From CAVTWH01 sp963738365 (lineage in GTDB: Bacteria > Actinomycetota > Actinomycetes > Mycobacteriales > Micromonosporaceae), in NCBI GenBank assembly GCA_963738365.1, contig CAVTWH010000007.1, positions 930,001 to 994,000 of the forward strand: a stretch of 64,000 bases of DNA. Direction: 5' to 3'. Of this stretch, positions 1 through 8,063 are shown in pieces. The notes under the pieces were generated by a model. The model had not been told where the DNA came from, ran no database searches, and saw only the letters and a list, made by a program, of their open reading frames with translations. Within the stretch, counting starts at the first letter, position 1, and the number at the start of each line of letters is the position of its first letter. The position numbers and the translations under genes were made by a program.

Positions 1-1
1 G

Positions 2-742
2 GAGGCCATCGTGGACGCCTTCGACGGCGTCATGGTGGCCCGCGGCGACCTGGGCGTGGAGATGGCCCTCGACCAGGTGCCGCTGGTCCAGAAGCGTTGC
101 GTGCAGCTGTGCCGCGAGTCGGCCAAGCCGGTCATCGTGGCCACCCAGATGCTCGACTCGATGATCGAGAACTCCCGCCCGACCCGCGCCGAGGCCTCCG
201 ACGTGGCCAACGCGGTGCTGGACGGCGCCGACGCGGTGATGCTCTCCGGCGAGACCAGTGTCGGCAAGTTCCCGGTGCTCACCGTCGCCACCATGGCCAA
301 GATCGTGGAGACCACCGAGGCGGGCTCGTTCGCCGTGCCGCGGCTGCTGCACGACCCGCGTACCCACGGCGGCGCGCTGACCAACGCGGCCGTCAGCATC
401 GCCAGCGCGATCGGGGCCAAGGCCCTGGTCGCCTTCTCCCAGACCGGCGACACGGTCCGCCGGCTCGCCCGGCTGCACTGCCCGCTGCCGCTCATCGCGC
501 TCACCCCGGAGCCGGGCGCGCTGGGCCAGCTGCAGCTGTCCTGGGGCGTGGAGAGCTACCTGGTGCCCTACGTGCACCACACCGACGACATGTTCCGCCA
601 GGTGGACCGGACGCTGTTGCAGCTCGGCCTGGCCGCGGCCGGCGACTACGTGGTGGTGGTGGCCGGCAGCCCGCCCGGCACCCCCGGCTCGACCAACACG
701 CTGCGGGTACACCAGCTGGGCTCGCTGGTGGACACCCGTTGA
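2..742 (+). CDS. pyk: pyruvate kinase, C-terminal part (5' end outside window)
   Basis: About 246 C-terminal residues of pyruvate kinase are visible; the N-terminal part lies before the window. The enzyme makes pyruvate and ATP from phosphoenolpyruvate and ADP in the cytoplasm. Visible landmarks are VMVARGDLGVE, the ATQMLDSM strand and the RPTRAEASDVANAV and MLSGETS blocks that line the active site, followed by the C-terminal alpha/beta domain (FSQTGDTVRRLA). The last codons overlap the TTG start of the thioesterase gene, suggesting coupled translation. Family assignment is secure; allosteric properties cannot be read from this part. Confidence 0.95.
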   Translation, partial: EAIVDAFDGVMVARGDLGVEMALDQVPLVQKRCVQLCRESAKPVIVATQMLDSMIENSRPTRAEASDVANAVLDGADAVMLSGETSVGKFPVLTVATMAKIVETTEAGSFAVPRLLHDPRTHGGALTNAAVSIASAIGAKALVAFSQTGDTVRRLARLHCPLPLIALTPEPGALGQLQLSWGVESYLVPYVHHTDDMFRQVDRTLLQLGLAAAGDYVVVVAGSPPGTPGSTNTLRVHQLGSLVDTR

Positions 743-1617
743 CCGACCCGGTCACCGGACAGGCGGCGGTCGACCAGCTGGTCGACCTGCTCGACCTGGA
801 GCGCCTGGACGACGGGCTCTTCCGGGGCAACAGCCCCGAGGTGGGGCCGCAGCGGATCTTCGGCGGCCAGGTGGCGGCGCAGGCCCTGGTCGCCGCCGGG
901 CGCAGCGCGCCGCCGGACCGGCTGGTGCACTCGCTGCACGGGTACTTCGTCCGCCCCGGTGATCCGGACGTGCCGATCATCTACACGGTGGAGGACATCC
1001 GGGACGGCCGCAGCTTCTCGGTGCGCCGCTCGGTGGCCAGCCAGCACGGCAAGGTCATCTTCTTCATGTCGGCCTCGTTCCACCTGCCCGAGGAGGGCAT
1101 CGACCACCAGGAGCCGATGCCGGCCGACCTGCCCGCCCCGGAGGACGTCCCCACCCTGGCCGACCGGCTGGCCCGCTACCCCGAGCGACTGGCCGTCTAC
1201 GACGCCATGCCCCGCCCGATCGACGCCCGCTACCTGGCCGAGCCCGGCTGGGTACGCCCGGGGGAGCGCACCGCCAACCGCCGCCAGCAGGTGTGGATGC
1301 GCATCGACGGCAAGCTCCCGGACGATCCGCTGGTGCAGGCCTGCGCGCTGACCTACGCCTCCGACCTGACCCTGCTCGACTCGGTGCTCTCGGTGCACGG
1401 CGAGGTGTGGGGGCCGGGCGGGGTGATGGGCGCGAGCCTGGACCACGCGCTGTGGTTCCACCGGCCGTTCCGGGCCGACGAGTGGTTCCTCTACGACTGC
1501 TGGAGCCCGTCCGCCTCGGGCGCCCGGGGCCTGGCCACCGGCCGGCTGTTCAGCCGGGACGGCCGGCACGTGGCCAGCGCCGTCCAGGAGGGGTTGCTGC
1601 GCCGGGTCGGCGACTGA
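739..1617 (+). CDS. tesB: acyl-CoA thioesterase II (TesB type)
   Basis: A 292-residue double hot-dog thioesterase that hydrolyses acyl-CoA to free acid and CoA. The N-terminal hot-dog has RIFGGQVAAQAL and SLHGYFVRPGD; the C-terminal one has TYASDLTLLD, whose Asp matches the catalytic Asp of E. coli TesB, and ends in VQEGLLRR, whose Gln matches the catalytic Gln. Length matches the family (about 290). The TTG at 739 overlaps the pyk stop as TTGA; the next conserved block begins about 35 codons later, so a start close to here is needed. The physiological substrate is not evident. Confidence 0.9.
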   Translation: MTDPVTGQAAVDQLVDLLDLERLDDGLFRGNSPEVGPQRIFGGQVAAQALVAAGRSAPPDRLVHSLHGYFVRPGDPDVPIIYTVEDIRDGRSFSVRRSVASQHGKVIFFMSASFHLPEEGIDHQEPMPADLPAPEDVPTLADRLARYPERLAVYDAMPRPIDARYLAEPGWVRPGERTANRRQQVWMRIDGKLPDDPLVQACALTYASDLTLLDSVLSVHGEVWGPGGVMGASLDHALWFHRPFRADEWFLYDCWSPSASGARGLATGRLFSRDGRHVASAVQEGLLRRVGD

Positions 1618-1674
1618 GCGGGGCGCTCCGGCAGCACCGCACGGAGGGTGCGCACCATTCCGGTCGGAGTTAGG

Positions 1675-1683
1675 TGATAATCA
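1675..1683. promoter_or_regulatory. candidate promoter and autoregulatory dyad of the Rrf2 gene
   Basis: TGATAATCA is a perfect odd palindrome and contains GATAAT (1676-1681), a good -10 hexamer. Transcription would then begin at or next to the ATG at 1688, giving a leaderless or nearly leaderless mRNA; no Shine-Dalgarno sequence precedes that ATG. A regulator bound here would block its own promoter. The site is read from sequence; its function is inferred. Confidence 0.4.
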
Positions 1684-1687
1684 TGGA

Positions 1688-2146
1688 ATGCGCCTCTCCG
1701 CCCGTGTCGACTATGCCCTGCGCGCCGCCGTCGAGTTGGCCGCCGCGTCCGACACCGGTCCCGCCCCGGTCACCGCGGAGCAGCTCGCCGAGCGGCAGGG
1801 CATCCCGCCCAAGTTCCTGGAGAGCATCCTGCTGCAGCTGCGCCGGGGCGGCGTGGTGACCGCGCAGCGCGGCCCGGACGGTGGCTACCGGCTGGCCCGG
1901 CCGGCCAACGAGATCAGCCTCGCCGAGATCATCCGGGTGATCGACGGGCCGCTGGCCAACGTACGCGGCCAGCGGCCGGAGAAGGTCGGCTACCACGGCG
2001 CCGCGGAGGCGCTGCAGCAGGTGTGGATCGCCCTGCGGGCCAGCGAACGGGAGATCCTGGAGCTGGTCACGCTGGCCGAGGTGGCCGACAAGAACCTGCC
2101 CGAGCGGGTCCGCGAACTCGCCAACGACCCGACCGCCTGGTCCTGA
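1688..2146 (+). CDS. Rrf2 family transcriptional regulator
   Basis: A 152-residue Rrf2-type winged-helix regulator. The N-terminus MRLSARVDYALRAAVEL is the canonical start of the family, followed by the recognition region (PPKFLESILLQLRRGGVV) and the wing GPDGGYRLARP. There is no cysteine in the protein, so it cannot bind the [2Fe-2S] cluster of IscR/NsrR and is closer to CymR-like, ligand- or partner-sensing members. It is transcribed alone and may control itself. A sulfate transporter operon lies 5 kb downstream; a role in sulfur control is possible but only inferred from family habits. Confidence 0.85.
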   Translation: MRLSARVDYALRAAVELAAASDTGPAPVTAEQLAERQGIPPKFLESILLQLRRGGVVTAQRGPDGGYRLARPANEISLAEIIRVIDGPLANVRGQRPEKVGYHGAAEALQQVWIALRASEREILELVTLAEVADKNLPERVRELANDPTAWS

Positions 2147-2173
2147 CCGGCCGGTCCGACCGGCCGGCCGGTT
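2147..2173. terminator. GC-rich dyad after the Rrf2 gene
   Basis: Directly after the stop codon, two CCGGCCGG blocks separated by five bases can pair into a GC-rich stem. There is no U-tract, as is common for actinobacterial terminators. Weak call. Confidence 0.35.
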
Positions 2174-2269
2174 TCCGCCGGGACAGCCCCGCCGCGTCGG
2201 CCCGATCCGACGCCTGCCCGCTTCACCAGCTGCCTCGCTGTCGTCGGATTCCTGGAACAGTCCTTCTTG

Positions 2270-2343
2270 AACGATACACAGCGCCAGAGCGGGCTTGTTG
2301 GGTCCAGCTCGCACTGCAACGTCCGGCCTTCTTGTGTATCGTT
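2270..2343. promoter_or_regulatory. paired inverted operators upstream of the LacI gene
   Basis: AACGATACACA (2270-2280) and TGTGTATCGTT (2333-2343) are exact reverse complements, and the match extends to 13 of 14 positions when flanks are included. Their centres are 63 bp apart, six helical turns. The downstream copy lies just 6 bp before the GTG start of the LacI gene and overlaps the AT-rich promoter. This fits two same-face operators for the adjacent LacI-family protein, allowing looping and autorepression (inference). Confidence 0.6.
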
Positions 2344-2349
2344 TAACCT

Positions 2350-3399
2350 GTGAATCTCAAGGTGCCGAGTCTCAAGACCGTGGCCGAGGCCGTCGGAGTG
2401 TCCACGACGACGGTGTCCAACGCCTACAACCGGCCGGAGCACCTGTCCACCGAGGTACGCGAACGGATCTTCCGAGTTGCCCGGGAACTGGGCTACGCAG
2501 GACCGCACCCGGTCGCCCGGTCGCTGCGGCGCGGACGCAGCGGCGCGATCGGGATGCTGCTCACCTTCCAGCTCTCCCACGCGTTCCGGGACCCCTACTG
2601 CGTCCAGCTGCTGACCGGAGTCAGCGAGGTGGCCGAACGTAGCCGTACCGGGTTGCTGCTCATCCCGGTCGTGCCGACCCTGGGCGCCACCGCGGAGGAG
2701 ATCCGCGCGTCGGTCCAGGCGGCCAGCGACGCCCTGGTCGACGGAGTCATCGCCGACGGCATGGACGGCGACCACCCGGCGCTGCGGGCGTTCGCCGACC
2801 GGGGCGTACCGATCGTCCGGACACTCGACGAACCCGGCGTGCGCTGTGTGCTGATCGACGAGCGCGCCGCCGGCTACCAGATCGGTCAACACCTGGCGGG
2901 TCTCGGCCACCGCCAGGTCACCGTCGTCGTCGACTACGCCGGTCCGCCCGAGCGCGGACTGGCCGGCCCCGACGAGCACGACCTGTACCCCTACGTACGG
3001 CTGCGGCTGGCCGGGATCCGGGACGGCCTGGGCGCGGGCGCCCGGATCAGCCTGATCGGGGCCGGCCGCAGTTCGGTCGCGTCCGGCCGCGGCGCCGCCG
3101 AGGTGCTGCTGCGCCACCGCCGCCCGAGCGCCGTCGCGTGTACCAGTGACGTGCTCGCCCTGGGTGTCCTGGAGGTGCTCGGCGAGCGCGGGATCGCGGC
3201 CGGATCGGCCGTGTCGGTGACCGGGTTCGACGACATCCCCGCCGCCGCGGCCGCCGGCCTGACCACCATCCGCCAGCCGATCCGGGAGAAGGGCCAGCTG
3301 CTGGGCCGCATGCTGCTCGATCCCGGCTACCCGGACCGGCGGGTGGAGCTCACCACCCAGCTCGTCGTGCGGGCGAGCACCGGCCCCAGGGAGCGTTGA
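2350..3399 (+). CDS. LacI family transcriptional regulator
   Basis: A 349-residue LacI/GalR-type repressor. Residues 5-50 form the HTH (LKTVAEAVGVSTTTVSNAYNR) and hinge; the remainder is a periplasmic-binding-like effector domain ending in VTGFDDIPAAAAAGLTTIRQP, typical of the family. The GTG at 2350 lies close to the promoter, so the mRNA may be near-leaderless; GTG 2362 is an alternative. The FMN reductase follows 2 bp after the stop and the MFS exporter overlaps that, so the three genes form an operon. No sugar gene is adjacent, so the effector is unknown and may not be a sugar. Confidence 0.85.
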   Translation: MNLKVPSLKTVAEAVGVSTTTVSNAYNRPEHLSTEVRERIFRVARELGYAGPHPVARSLRRGRSGAIGMLLTFQLSHAFRDPYCVQLLTGVSEVAERSRTGLLLIPVVPTLGATAEEIRASVQAASDALVDGVIADGMDGDHPALRAFADRGVPIVRTLDEPGVRCVLIDERAAGYQIGQHLAGLGHRQVTVVVDYAGPPERGLAGPDEHDLYPYVRLRLAGIRDGLGAGARISLIGAGRSSVASGRGAAEVLLRHRRPSAVACTSDVLALGVLEVLGERGIAAGSAVSVTGFDDIPAAAAAGLTTIRQPIREKGQLLGRMLLDPGYPDRRVELTTQLVVRASTGPRER

Positions 3400-3401
3400 C
3401 C

Positions 3402-3968
3402 ATGTCCGAGCGCGTACTGCGTCTCGCCGTCATCATCGGCAGTGTCCGCGCGGGCCGCTTCGGCCCGACGGTGGCCAACTGGCTGCTGTCCGCGCTCAAG
3501 CTGCGCGCGGAGTTCGAGGTCGAGGTCATCGACCTGGCAGCGGTCGACCTGCCCGCCGACCACGGCGGCGGCGGCGACACGGCGCACTACCTGGACCGGA
3601 TCGCCCGCGCCGACGGCTTCGTCGTGGTGACCCCGGAGTACAACCACGGCTACCCCGGCGGCCTGAAGATCGCCATCGACACCGCCCGGGAACAGTGGCA
3701 GGCCAAACCGGTCGCGTTCGTCTGCTACGGCGGTGTCGCGGGCGGCCTGCGCTCGGTCGAGCAACTGCGCCCGGTCTTCGCCGAACTGCACGCCGCCACG
3801 ATCCGCACCGCGGTGAGCTTCCACCGGGCGCACACCCTCTTCGACGACGACGGAACCCTGCGCGAACCGGCAGCCGCGCAGGCGGCCCTGACCAGCATGC
3901 TGGAGCAGCTCGCCTGGTGGGCGACGACGCTGCGGCGGGGTCGGGCGCAGGGGACCTACCGTGGCTGA
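3402..3968 (+). CDS. NADPH-dependent FMN reductase family protein
   Basis: A 188-residue flavodoxin-fold protein of the NADPH:FMN reductase/quinone reductase group. The N-terminal phosphate-binding loop is VIIGSVRAGRFGP, and the flavin-site signature TPEYNHGYPGGLKIAID is present at about 85-102. Such enzymes reduce FMN or quinones in the cytoplasm. The ATG at 3402 is chosen over an in-frame TTG at 3396. It sits in an operon between the LacI regulator and an MFS exporter, which suggests a small detoxification unit (inference). Confidence 0.85.
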   Translation: MSERVLRLAVIIGSVRAGRFGPTVANWLLSALKLRAEFEVEVIDLAAVDLPADHGGGGDTAHYLDRIARADGFVVVTPEYNHGYPGGLKIAIDTAREQWQAKPVAFVCYGGVAGGLRSVEQLRPVFAELHAATIRTAVSFHRAHTLFDDDGTLREPAAAQAALTSMLEQLAWWATTLRRGRAQGTYRG

Positions 3969-5202
3969 GCGCCGGTCCGGGGCGCGGCTGGTGCCGTCGA
4001 TGGCCGTGCTGATCCTGCTGACCGGCATCGCGCAGTACGCCACCGACATGTACCTGGCCGCCATGCCGGCGATGGGCCGGTCGCTGCACGCCTCCCCGGC
4101 GACCGTCCAGCTGACCCTGACCGGGTTCCTGATCGGTGTCGCCCTCGGGCAGCTGACCATCGGCCCGGTCAGCGACAGCACCGGCCGCCGCGGCTTCCTG
4201 CTGGCCGGCGCCGCTGTCTTCACCGCCGCGTCGATTGCCTGCGCCGTCGCCCCCACCGGTCCCGTGCTGGTCACCGCCCGGGTGGTGCAGGGCATGGCCG
4301 CGGCCGCCGGGATCGTGTGCGGCCGGGCGGTCATCGCCGACCACTTCCGCGGCGCCGCAGCGGCCCGCCGGCTCGCCGTGGTGACCGCTGCCGGGCTGGT
4401 CGGGCCGGTGGTGGCACCGATGCTCGGTGGACTGGTCCTCACCGTGGCGAGTTGGCGGGCGATCTTCGGGGGACTCACCGCCGTGGGCGCCGTCATGGTC
4501 GCCGGTGTGCTGTGGCGGATGCCCGAGACACTCCCGCCGGCGCGCCGCCACGCCGGTACGCCGACCGCCACCCTGCGCCGGATGGGCACCCTGCTGACCA
4601 CCCGGGCCTTCCGCCGCTCCCTGACCACCTCGTGCCTGGCCATGGCGGCGCTGTTCAGCTACGTGGCCAGTTCCGCATTCGTCCTCGAGCACGCCTTCGG
4701 CGCCAGTGAGTCGACCTACTCCGTGGTGTTCGCCAGCAACGCCGTGGCCATGGTCGCCACCAGCATCGCCTTCGCCAGCCTGGTCGGACGGGTCGACGCC
4801 CGCCGGCTGCGGACCATCGGGCTGTGCCTGACCACCGGCTCGTGCGCGGCGTTCCTGGTGACCGGGGCCAGCGGTACCCACCGGTTGCTGTGGGCGTGGA
4901 TACCGCTGTTCGGGCTGACCGCCGGCATGGGCCTGGTACTGCCCGCGTCCATCACCCTGGTCCAGGACGCCGGCCGGGCCTTCGCCGGTACCGCGGCCGC
5001 GTTGCAGGGCGGCGCCCACTTTCTCTGCGGCGCCCTGGTGTCTCCGCTGACCGGCCTGCTCGGCACCGGCTCGGCCGTCCCGATGGCCGGCCTGATGATG
5101 GCGTTCATGACCGGCGCCGTACTGACCTGCCTGCCACCTGACCGGACGGCGCGCACCGACCGGTCGCTCGAGCCGGAAGCCGAACCCGCGACGGCAGCCT
5201 GA
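3961..5202 (+). CDS. MFS transporter, Bcr/CflA-like multidrug efflux
   Basis: A 413-residue major facilitator with about 12 hydrophobic segments. The start of the domain, YATDMYLAAMPAMGRSL, and the motif-A region QLTIGPVSDSTGRRG between TM2 and TM3 are typical of the Bcr/CflA drug:H+ antiporter branch. The GTG start overlaps the end of the FMN reductase gene by 8 nt, indicating coupled translation in the LacI-controlled operon. Expected to act in the cytoplasmic membrane and export small molecules; the substrate cannot be read from sequence. Confidence 0.85.
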   Translation: MAERRSGARLVPSMAVLILLTGIAQYATDMYLAAMPAMGRSLHASPATVQLTLTGFLIGVALGQLTIGPVSDSTGRRGFLLAGAAVFTAASIACAVAPTGPVLVTARVVQGMAAAAGIVCGRAVIADHFRGAAAARRLAVVTAAGLVGPVVAPMLGGLVLTVASWRAIFGGLTAVGAVMVAGVLWRMPETLPPARRHAGTPTATLRRMGTLLTTRAFRRSLTTSCLAMAALFSYVASSAFVLEHAFGASESTYSVVFASNAVAMVATSIAFASLVGRVDARRLRTIGLCLTTGSCAAFLVTGASGTHRLLWAWIPLFGLTAGMGLVLPASITLVQDAGRAFAGTAAALQGGAHFLCGALVSPLTGLLGTGSAVPMAGLMMAFMTGAVLTCLPPDRTARTDRSLEPEAEPATAA

Positions 5203-5242
5203 CCCGGCGGCCGGGCTACGAGCCGACGTTCGCGGCCCCCGC

Positions 5243-6025
5243 TCACCGATCGAAGAACTCCGTCAGGACCGGCGCCAGCGCCTCCGGCGCCACGTCGTGG
5301 GTCTGGTCGGCCAGGACGGTGTATCCGCCGTGCGGCAGCGCCTGGGCGGTGGCCTCGGCCGCGTCGCGCAGCATCGCCGGGCTGGCGCTGCCGGCCAGCA
5401 CCAGCGCCGGCACGGTGACCTGCTTGGCCTGCTCGTAGGGGACGTGGGCGGCGCCCAGGACGCTGTCGTCGTAGGCCAGGGTGGGGGCGATTGCCTCCAT
5501 CGCCGGCCAGCCGGGGCCGGCCCGCATCGCCTCGACCACCGGGGCCGGCACGCCGACCTGGCCGAGGAACAGCGCCACGGCGTCGCCGCGCCGGCCCTCG
5601 CCGAGCGCCGCGTCCAGCGCCCAGCGGTACTCGCCGTTGGCCAGTTGCGGGCGGTCGGCGGCGACGAACGGCGGCTCGTAGAGGGCCAGCCGGGTGACCC
5701 GGTCGTCCACGGCGGCGGTGGCCAGGCAGAGTGCGGCGCCGGAGGAGATGCCGTACAGGTGCGCGCGGTCCCCGGCGGTGGTGATCAGCGCCTGCAGGTC
5801 CTCGATCTCGCGCTGCACGGCGTACGGCTGGGTGTCGCCGCTCTCGCCGCGCCCGCGCCGGTCGTAGGCGTACACGGTGAAGTGGTCCTGCAGTCGGGCC
5901 GCGAGTGGCCGCATCGGGCCGCCGGCGCGGTGGCACATGGCACCGTCGACGAGGATGAGCGCCCGGCCGGAGCCGGTGCGTTCGTAGCCGATGGTGGTGC
6001 CGTCGGCTGAGCTGAGCGTGGGCAC
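5243..6025 (-). CDS. alpha/beta hydrolase
   Basis: A 260-residue alpha/beta hydrolase. The nucleophile elbow is GISSG (Ser near residue 95), the oxyanion region follows the first strand (LILVDGAMCH), and a late Asp (LADQTHDVAPEAL) with His completes a likely triad. The GTG start has an AGGAGG sequence 7 nt upstream. It lies 8 bp downstream of the SRPBCC gene and probably belongs to the same minus-strand operon headed by the ArsR repressor. The substrate is unknown. Confidence 0.8.
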   Translation of the reverse strand: MPTLSSADGTTIGYERTGSGRALILVDGAMCHRAGGPMRPLAARLQDHFTVYAYDRRGRGESGDTQPYAVQREIEDLQALITTAGDRAHLYGISSGAALCLATAAVDDRVTRLALYEPPFVAADRPQLANGEYRWALDAALGEGRRGDAVALFLGQVGVPAPVVEAMRAGPGWPAMEAIAPTLAYDDSVLGAAHVPYEQAKQVTVPALVLAGSASPAMLRDAAEATAQALPHGGYTVLADQTHDVAPEALAPVLTEFFDR

Positions 6026-6033
6026 AGTGCCTC

Positions 6034-6456
6034 CTAGGTGAGCGTGGCCAGGTAGTTGTCCAACCGGTCCAGGCTGGTCCGGAAACCGGCCCGGGCGGCC
6101 GGGGTGGCGTACCCGGCGGGTGTGTCGGTCTGTACGGTGGTCACCTCGGTGCGGCCGTCGCCCTGGTCGGCGAAGGTGATCGTGGTGGTCATCCCGTTGG
6201 CTTCGGTCCAGACCAGGCGTCTGGGCCGGTCGACCTCGACGTAGGTGGCCCGCATCCGGTACGTGCCGCCGTCGGCTTCGTTGACCATGAGGGTCTCGAA
6301 GGCGCCGCCGGGGCGCAGGTCGACCACGATGCCGTCGAGCGGGGTGCTGGTGCCGGCCGGCCCCCAGAACCGGGTCAGGTGCTCCGGTCGGGTCAGGCAG
6401 TCGAACAGCAGCTCCGGCGTGCCCCGGTGGAGGCGGCGGTAGGTCAGTTCAGTCAT
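6034..6456 (-). CDS. SRPBCC / AHSA1-like domain protein
   Basis: A 140-residue START-like (AHSA1/Aha1-related) protein with the family pattern PELLFDCLTRPEHLTRFWGP near the N-terminus and PRRLVWTE and TVQTDTPAGYATPAA later. These small proteins form a hydrophobic cavity. Pairing with an upstream ArsR-type regulator, with an 8-nt gene overlap, is a very common actinobacterial arrangement, and the pair normally forms one repressor-controlled unit. The ligand is unknown. Confidence 0.85.
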   Translation of the reverse strand: MTELTYRRLHRGTPELLFDCLTRPEHLTRFWGPAGTSTPLDGIVVDLRPGGAFETLMVNEADGGTYRMRATYVEVDRPRRLVWTEANGMTTTITFADQGDGRTEVTTVQTDTPAGYATPAARAGFRTSLDRLDNYLATLT

Positions 6457-6784
6457 GGCTCCTGCGCAGGGTCGCGAGGTGGGCGTCGAGCCGGTCGTAG
6501 CGGGCCGCCCAGATGGCCCGGTGCCGGGTGATCCAGTCGACGGCGGTGTCCAGGTTGTCGACCGCCAGGCGGCACGGCCGGGCCGCCCCGGCCCGGCCCC
6601 GGGTGATGAGTCCAGCCTGCTCCAGCACCTTGAGGTGCTGGGAGACGGCCTGCTGGGTCATCGCGAACGGGGTGGCCAGCTGGCCCACGGTGGCCTCGCC
6701 GTCGGCCAGCCGCTCCAGGATGGCGCGCCGGGTCGGGTCGGCCAGCGCAGCGAACGCCCGGCTCAACGTGTCGGTCGGAATCAC
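6449..6784 (-). CDS. ArsR family winged-helix repressor
   Basis: A 111-residue ArsR/SmtB-fold regulator: LSRAFAALADPTRRAILERLADGEATVGQLA, then the recognition helix QQAVSQHLKVLEQAGLI and wing. It lacks the paired cysteines or histidines of metal sensors, and it precedes an AHSA1-type gene, so it belongs to the non-metal group. The GTG start is preceded by AAGGAGG at good spacing. A perfect 16-bp palindrome lies 25 bp upstream and is the likely operator. Confidence 0.85.
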   Translation of the reverse strand: MIPTDTLSRAFAALADPTRRAILERLADGEATVGQLATPFAMTQQAVSQHLKVLEQAGLITRGRAGAARPCRLAVDNLDTAVDWITRHRAIWAARYDRLDAHLATLRRSHD

Positions 6785-6809
6785 GACCTCCTTACAAGCA
6801 AACCTTTGA

Positions 6810-6825
6810 ACAAGTAATTACTTGT
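6810..6825. promoter_or_regulatory. ArsR operator palindrome
   Basis: ACAAGTAATTACTTGT is a perfect 16-bp palindrome in an AT-rich patch just upstream of the ArsR gene, and a half-site ACAAG lies at 6794-6798. Its position over the divergent minus-strand promoter fits autorepression by the ArsR protein. Sequence is direct; binding is inferred. Confidence 0.6.
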
Positions 6826-6962
6826 ATATCTGGCTGGCTGAGCCCCGTCAAGTCGCTGAACAGCGATGTTGCCCTGATGATCGCGCAGGTAGCGCCCGGG
6901 TGGCCGGTGTCGGTGCGCCGGTTGTACCCGGCTGGGTCATATGAACGGTTGATATCGAGAAC

Positions 6963-6992
6963 TTGACCGACCCCGTCTACCGACCCTATATT
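6963..6992 (+). promoter_or_regulatory. sulfate operon promoter
   Basis: TTGACC (6963-6968) and TATATT (6987-6992) are separated by 18 bp and match a vegetative promoter well. Immediately downstream, from 6994 to 7020, is a weak dyad (CCTAnTnT ... AnAnTAGG) over the expected transcription start, a possible repressor site for sulfur control. The start codon lies about 30 nt from the predicted +1. Confidence 0.5.
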
Positions 6993-7029
6993 TCCTACTG
7001 TTCAAGTCGACAAACTAGGGATGGCAGAC

Positions 7030-8061
7030 GTGAGCCCCAGACTCAAGGCGATAGCCGCTGTTGCGACGCTGACCGTCACCGCCGCCGCTCTGGCCGCCTG
7101 CGGTGGTGGCTCCGGCAGCAGCAAGCCGACGGTGACCCTGTCACTGGTCGCCTACTCCACCCCGCAGGCCGCCTACGAAGCGCTCATCAAGGCGTACCAG
7201 AAGACCGACGGCGGGAAGAACATCAAGTTCAAGCAGTCCTACGGCGCCTCCGGCGACCAGAGCCGGGCGGTCGCCGCCGGACTCAAGGCCGACATCGTCG
7301 CCTTCTCCCTGGAGCCCGACATCACCCGGCTGGTCACCGCCAAGCTGGTCGACGCCTCCTGGAACAGCGACCAGTACAAGGGCATGATCACCGACTCGGT
7401 CGCGGTGATCGGCTACCGCAAGGGCAACCCGAAGAACATCAAGGGCTGGGACGACCTGACCCAGTCGGGCGTCCAGGTGCTCACCCCCAACGTGTTCACC
7501 TCCGGCGGCGCCAAGTGGAACATCCTCGGCGCCTACGGCGCCGCCTCCAACGTCGGCCAGGACAAGGCGGCCGGTGAGCAGTACCTGCAGAAGCTCTTCG
7601 ACAACGTGCCGGTGCAGGACTCCAGCGGCCGCGCCTCGATGAACACCTTCCTCGGCGGCAAGGGCGACGCGGTCATCTCCTACGAGAACGAGGCCGTCTT
7701 CGCCCAGCTCAACAAGCAGGACATCGAGTACCTGGTACCGGACTCCACGGTGCTCATCGAGAACCCGATCGCGGTCACCGTCAACGCCGAGCACCCGACC
7801 GAGGCCAAGGCGTTCCTCGACTGGCTGCACAGCGCGCCGGCCCAGAAGATCTACGCCCAGCAGGGCTACCGCCCGGTGGTCCAGGGCGTCGGCGGGCGCG
7901 ACTTCCCCACCCCTGCGCACCTGTTCACCGTCAAGGACCTGGGCGGCTGGAGCGCGGTCAACAAGCAGCTGTTCGACCCGTCCAAGAGCGTGATGGCCAG
8001 CATCGAACAGAAGAAGGGCATCTCCACCTCGCCCGCGCCCAGCGCCGCCGCCTCCAAGTAG
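7030..8061 (+). CDS. sulfate ABC transporter substrate-binding lipoprotein
   Basis: About 343 residues. The N-terminus is a lipoprotein signal with lipobox LAAC (Cys near 23), so the mature protein is anchored outside the membrane. The body matches sulfate/thiosulfate-binding proteins: VTLSLVAYSTPQAAYEALI, SYGASGDQSRAV, the LEPDITRLV stretch and EYLVPDSTVLIENPIAV. GTG 7030 is preferred because AGGG lies 9 nt upstream; ATG 7021 is in frame but has that AGGG directly abutting it. It is the first gene of a complete sulfate import operon. Confidence 0.92.
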   Translation: MSPRLKAIAAVATLTVTAAALAACGGGSGSSKPTVTLSLVAYSTPQAAYEALIKAYQKTDGGKNIKFKQSYGASGDQSRAVAAGLKADIVAFSLEPDITRLVTAKLVDASWNSDQYKGMITDSVAVIGYRKGNPKNIKGWDDLTQSGVQVLTPNVFTSGGAKWNILGAYGAASNVGQDKAAGEQYLQKLFDNVPVQDSSGRASMNTFLGGKGDAVISYENEAVFAQLNKQDIEYLVPDSTVLIENPIAVTVNAEHPTEAKAFLDWLHSAPAQKIYAQQGYRPVVQGVGGRDFPTPAHLFTVKDLGGWSAVNKQLFDPSKSVMASIEQKKGISTSPAPSAAASK

Positions 8062-8063
8062 CC

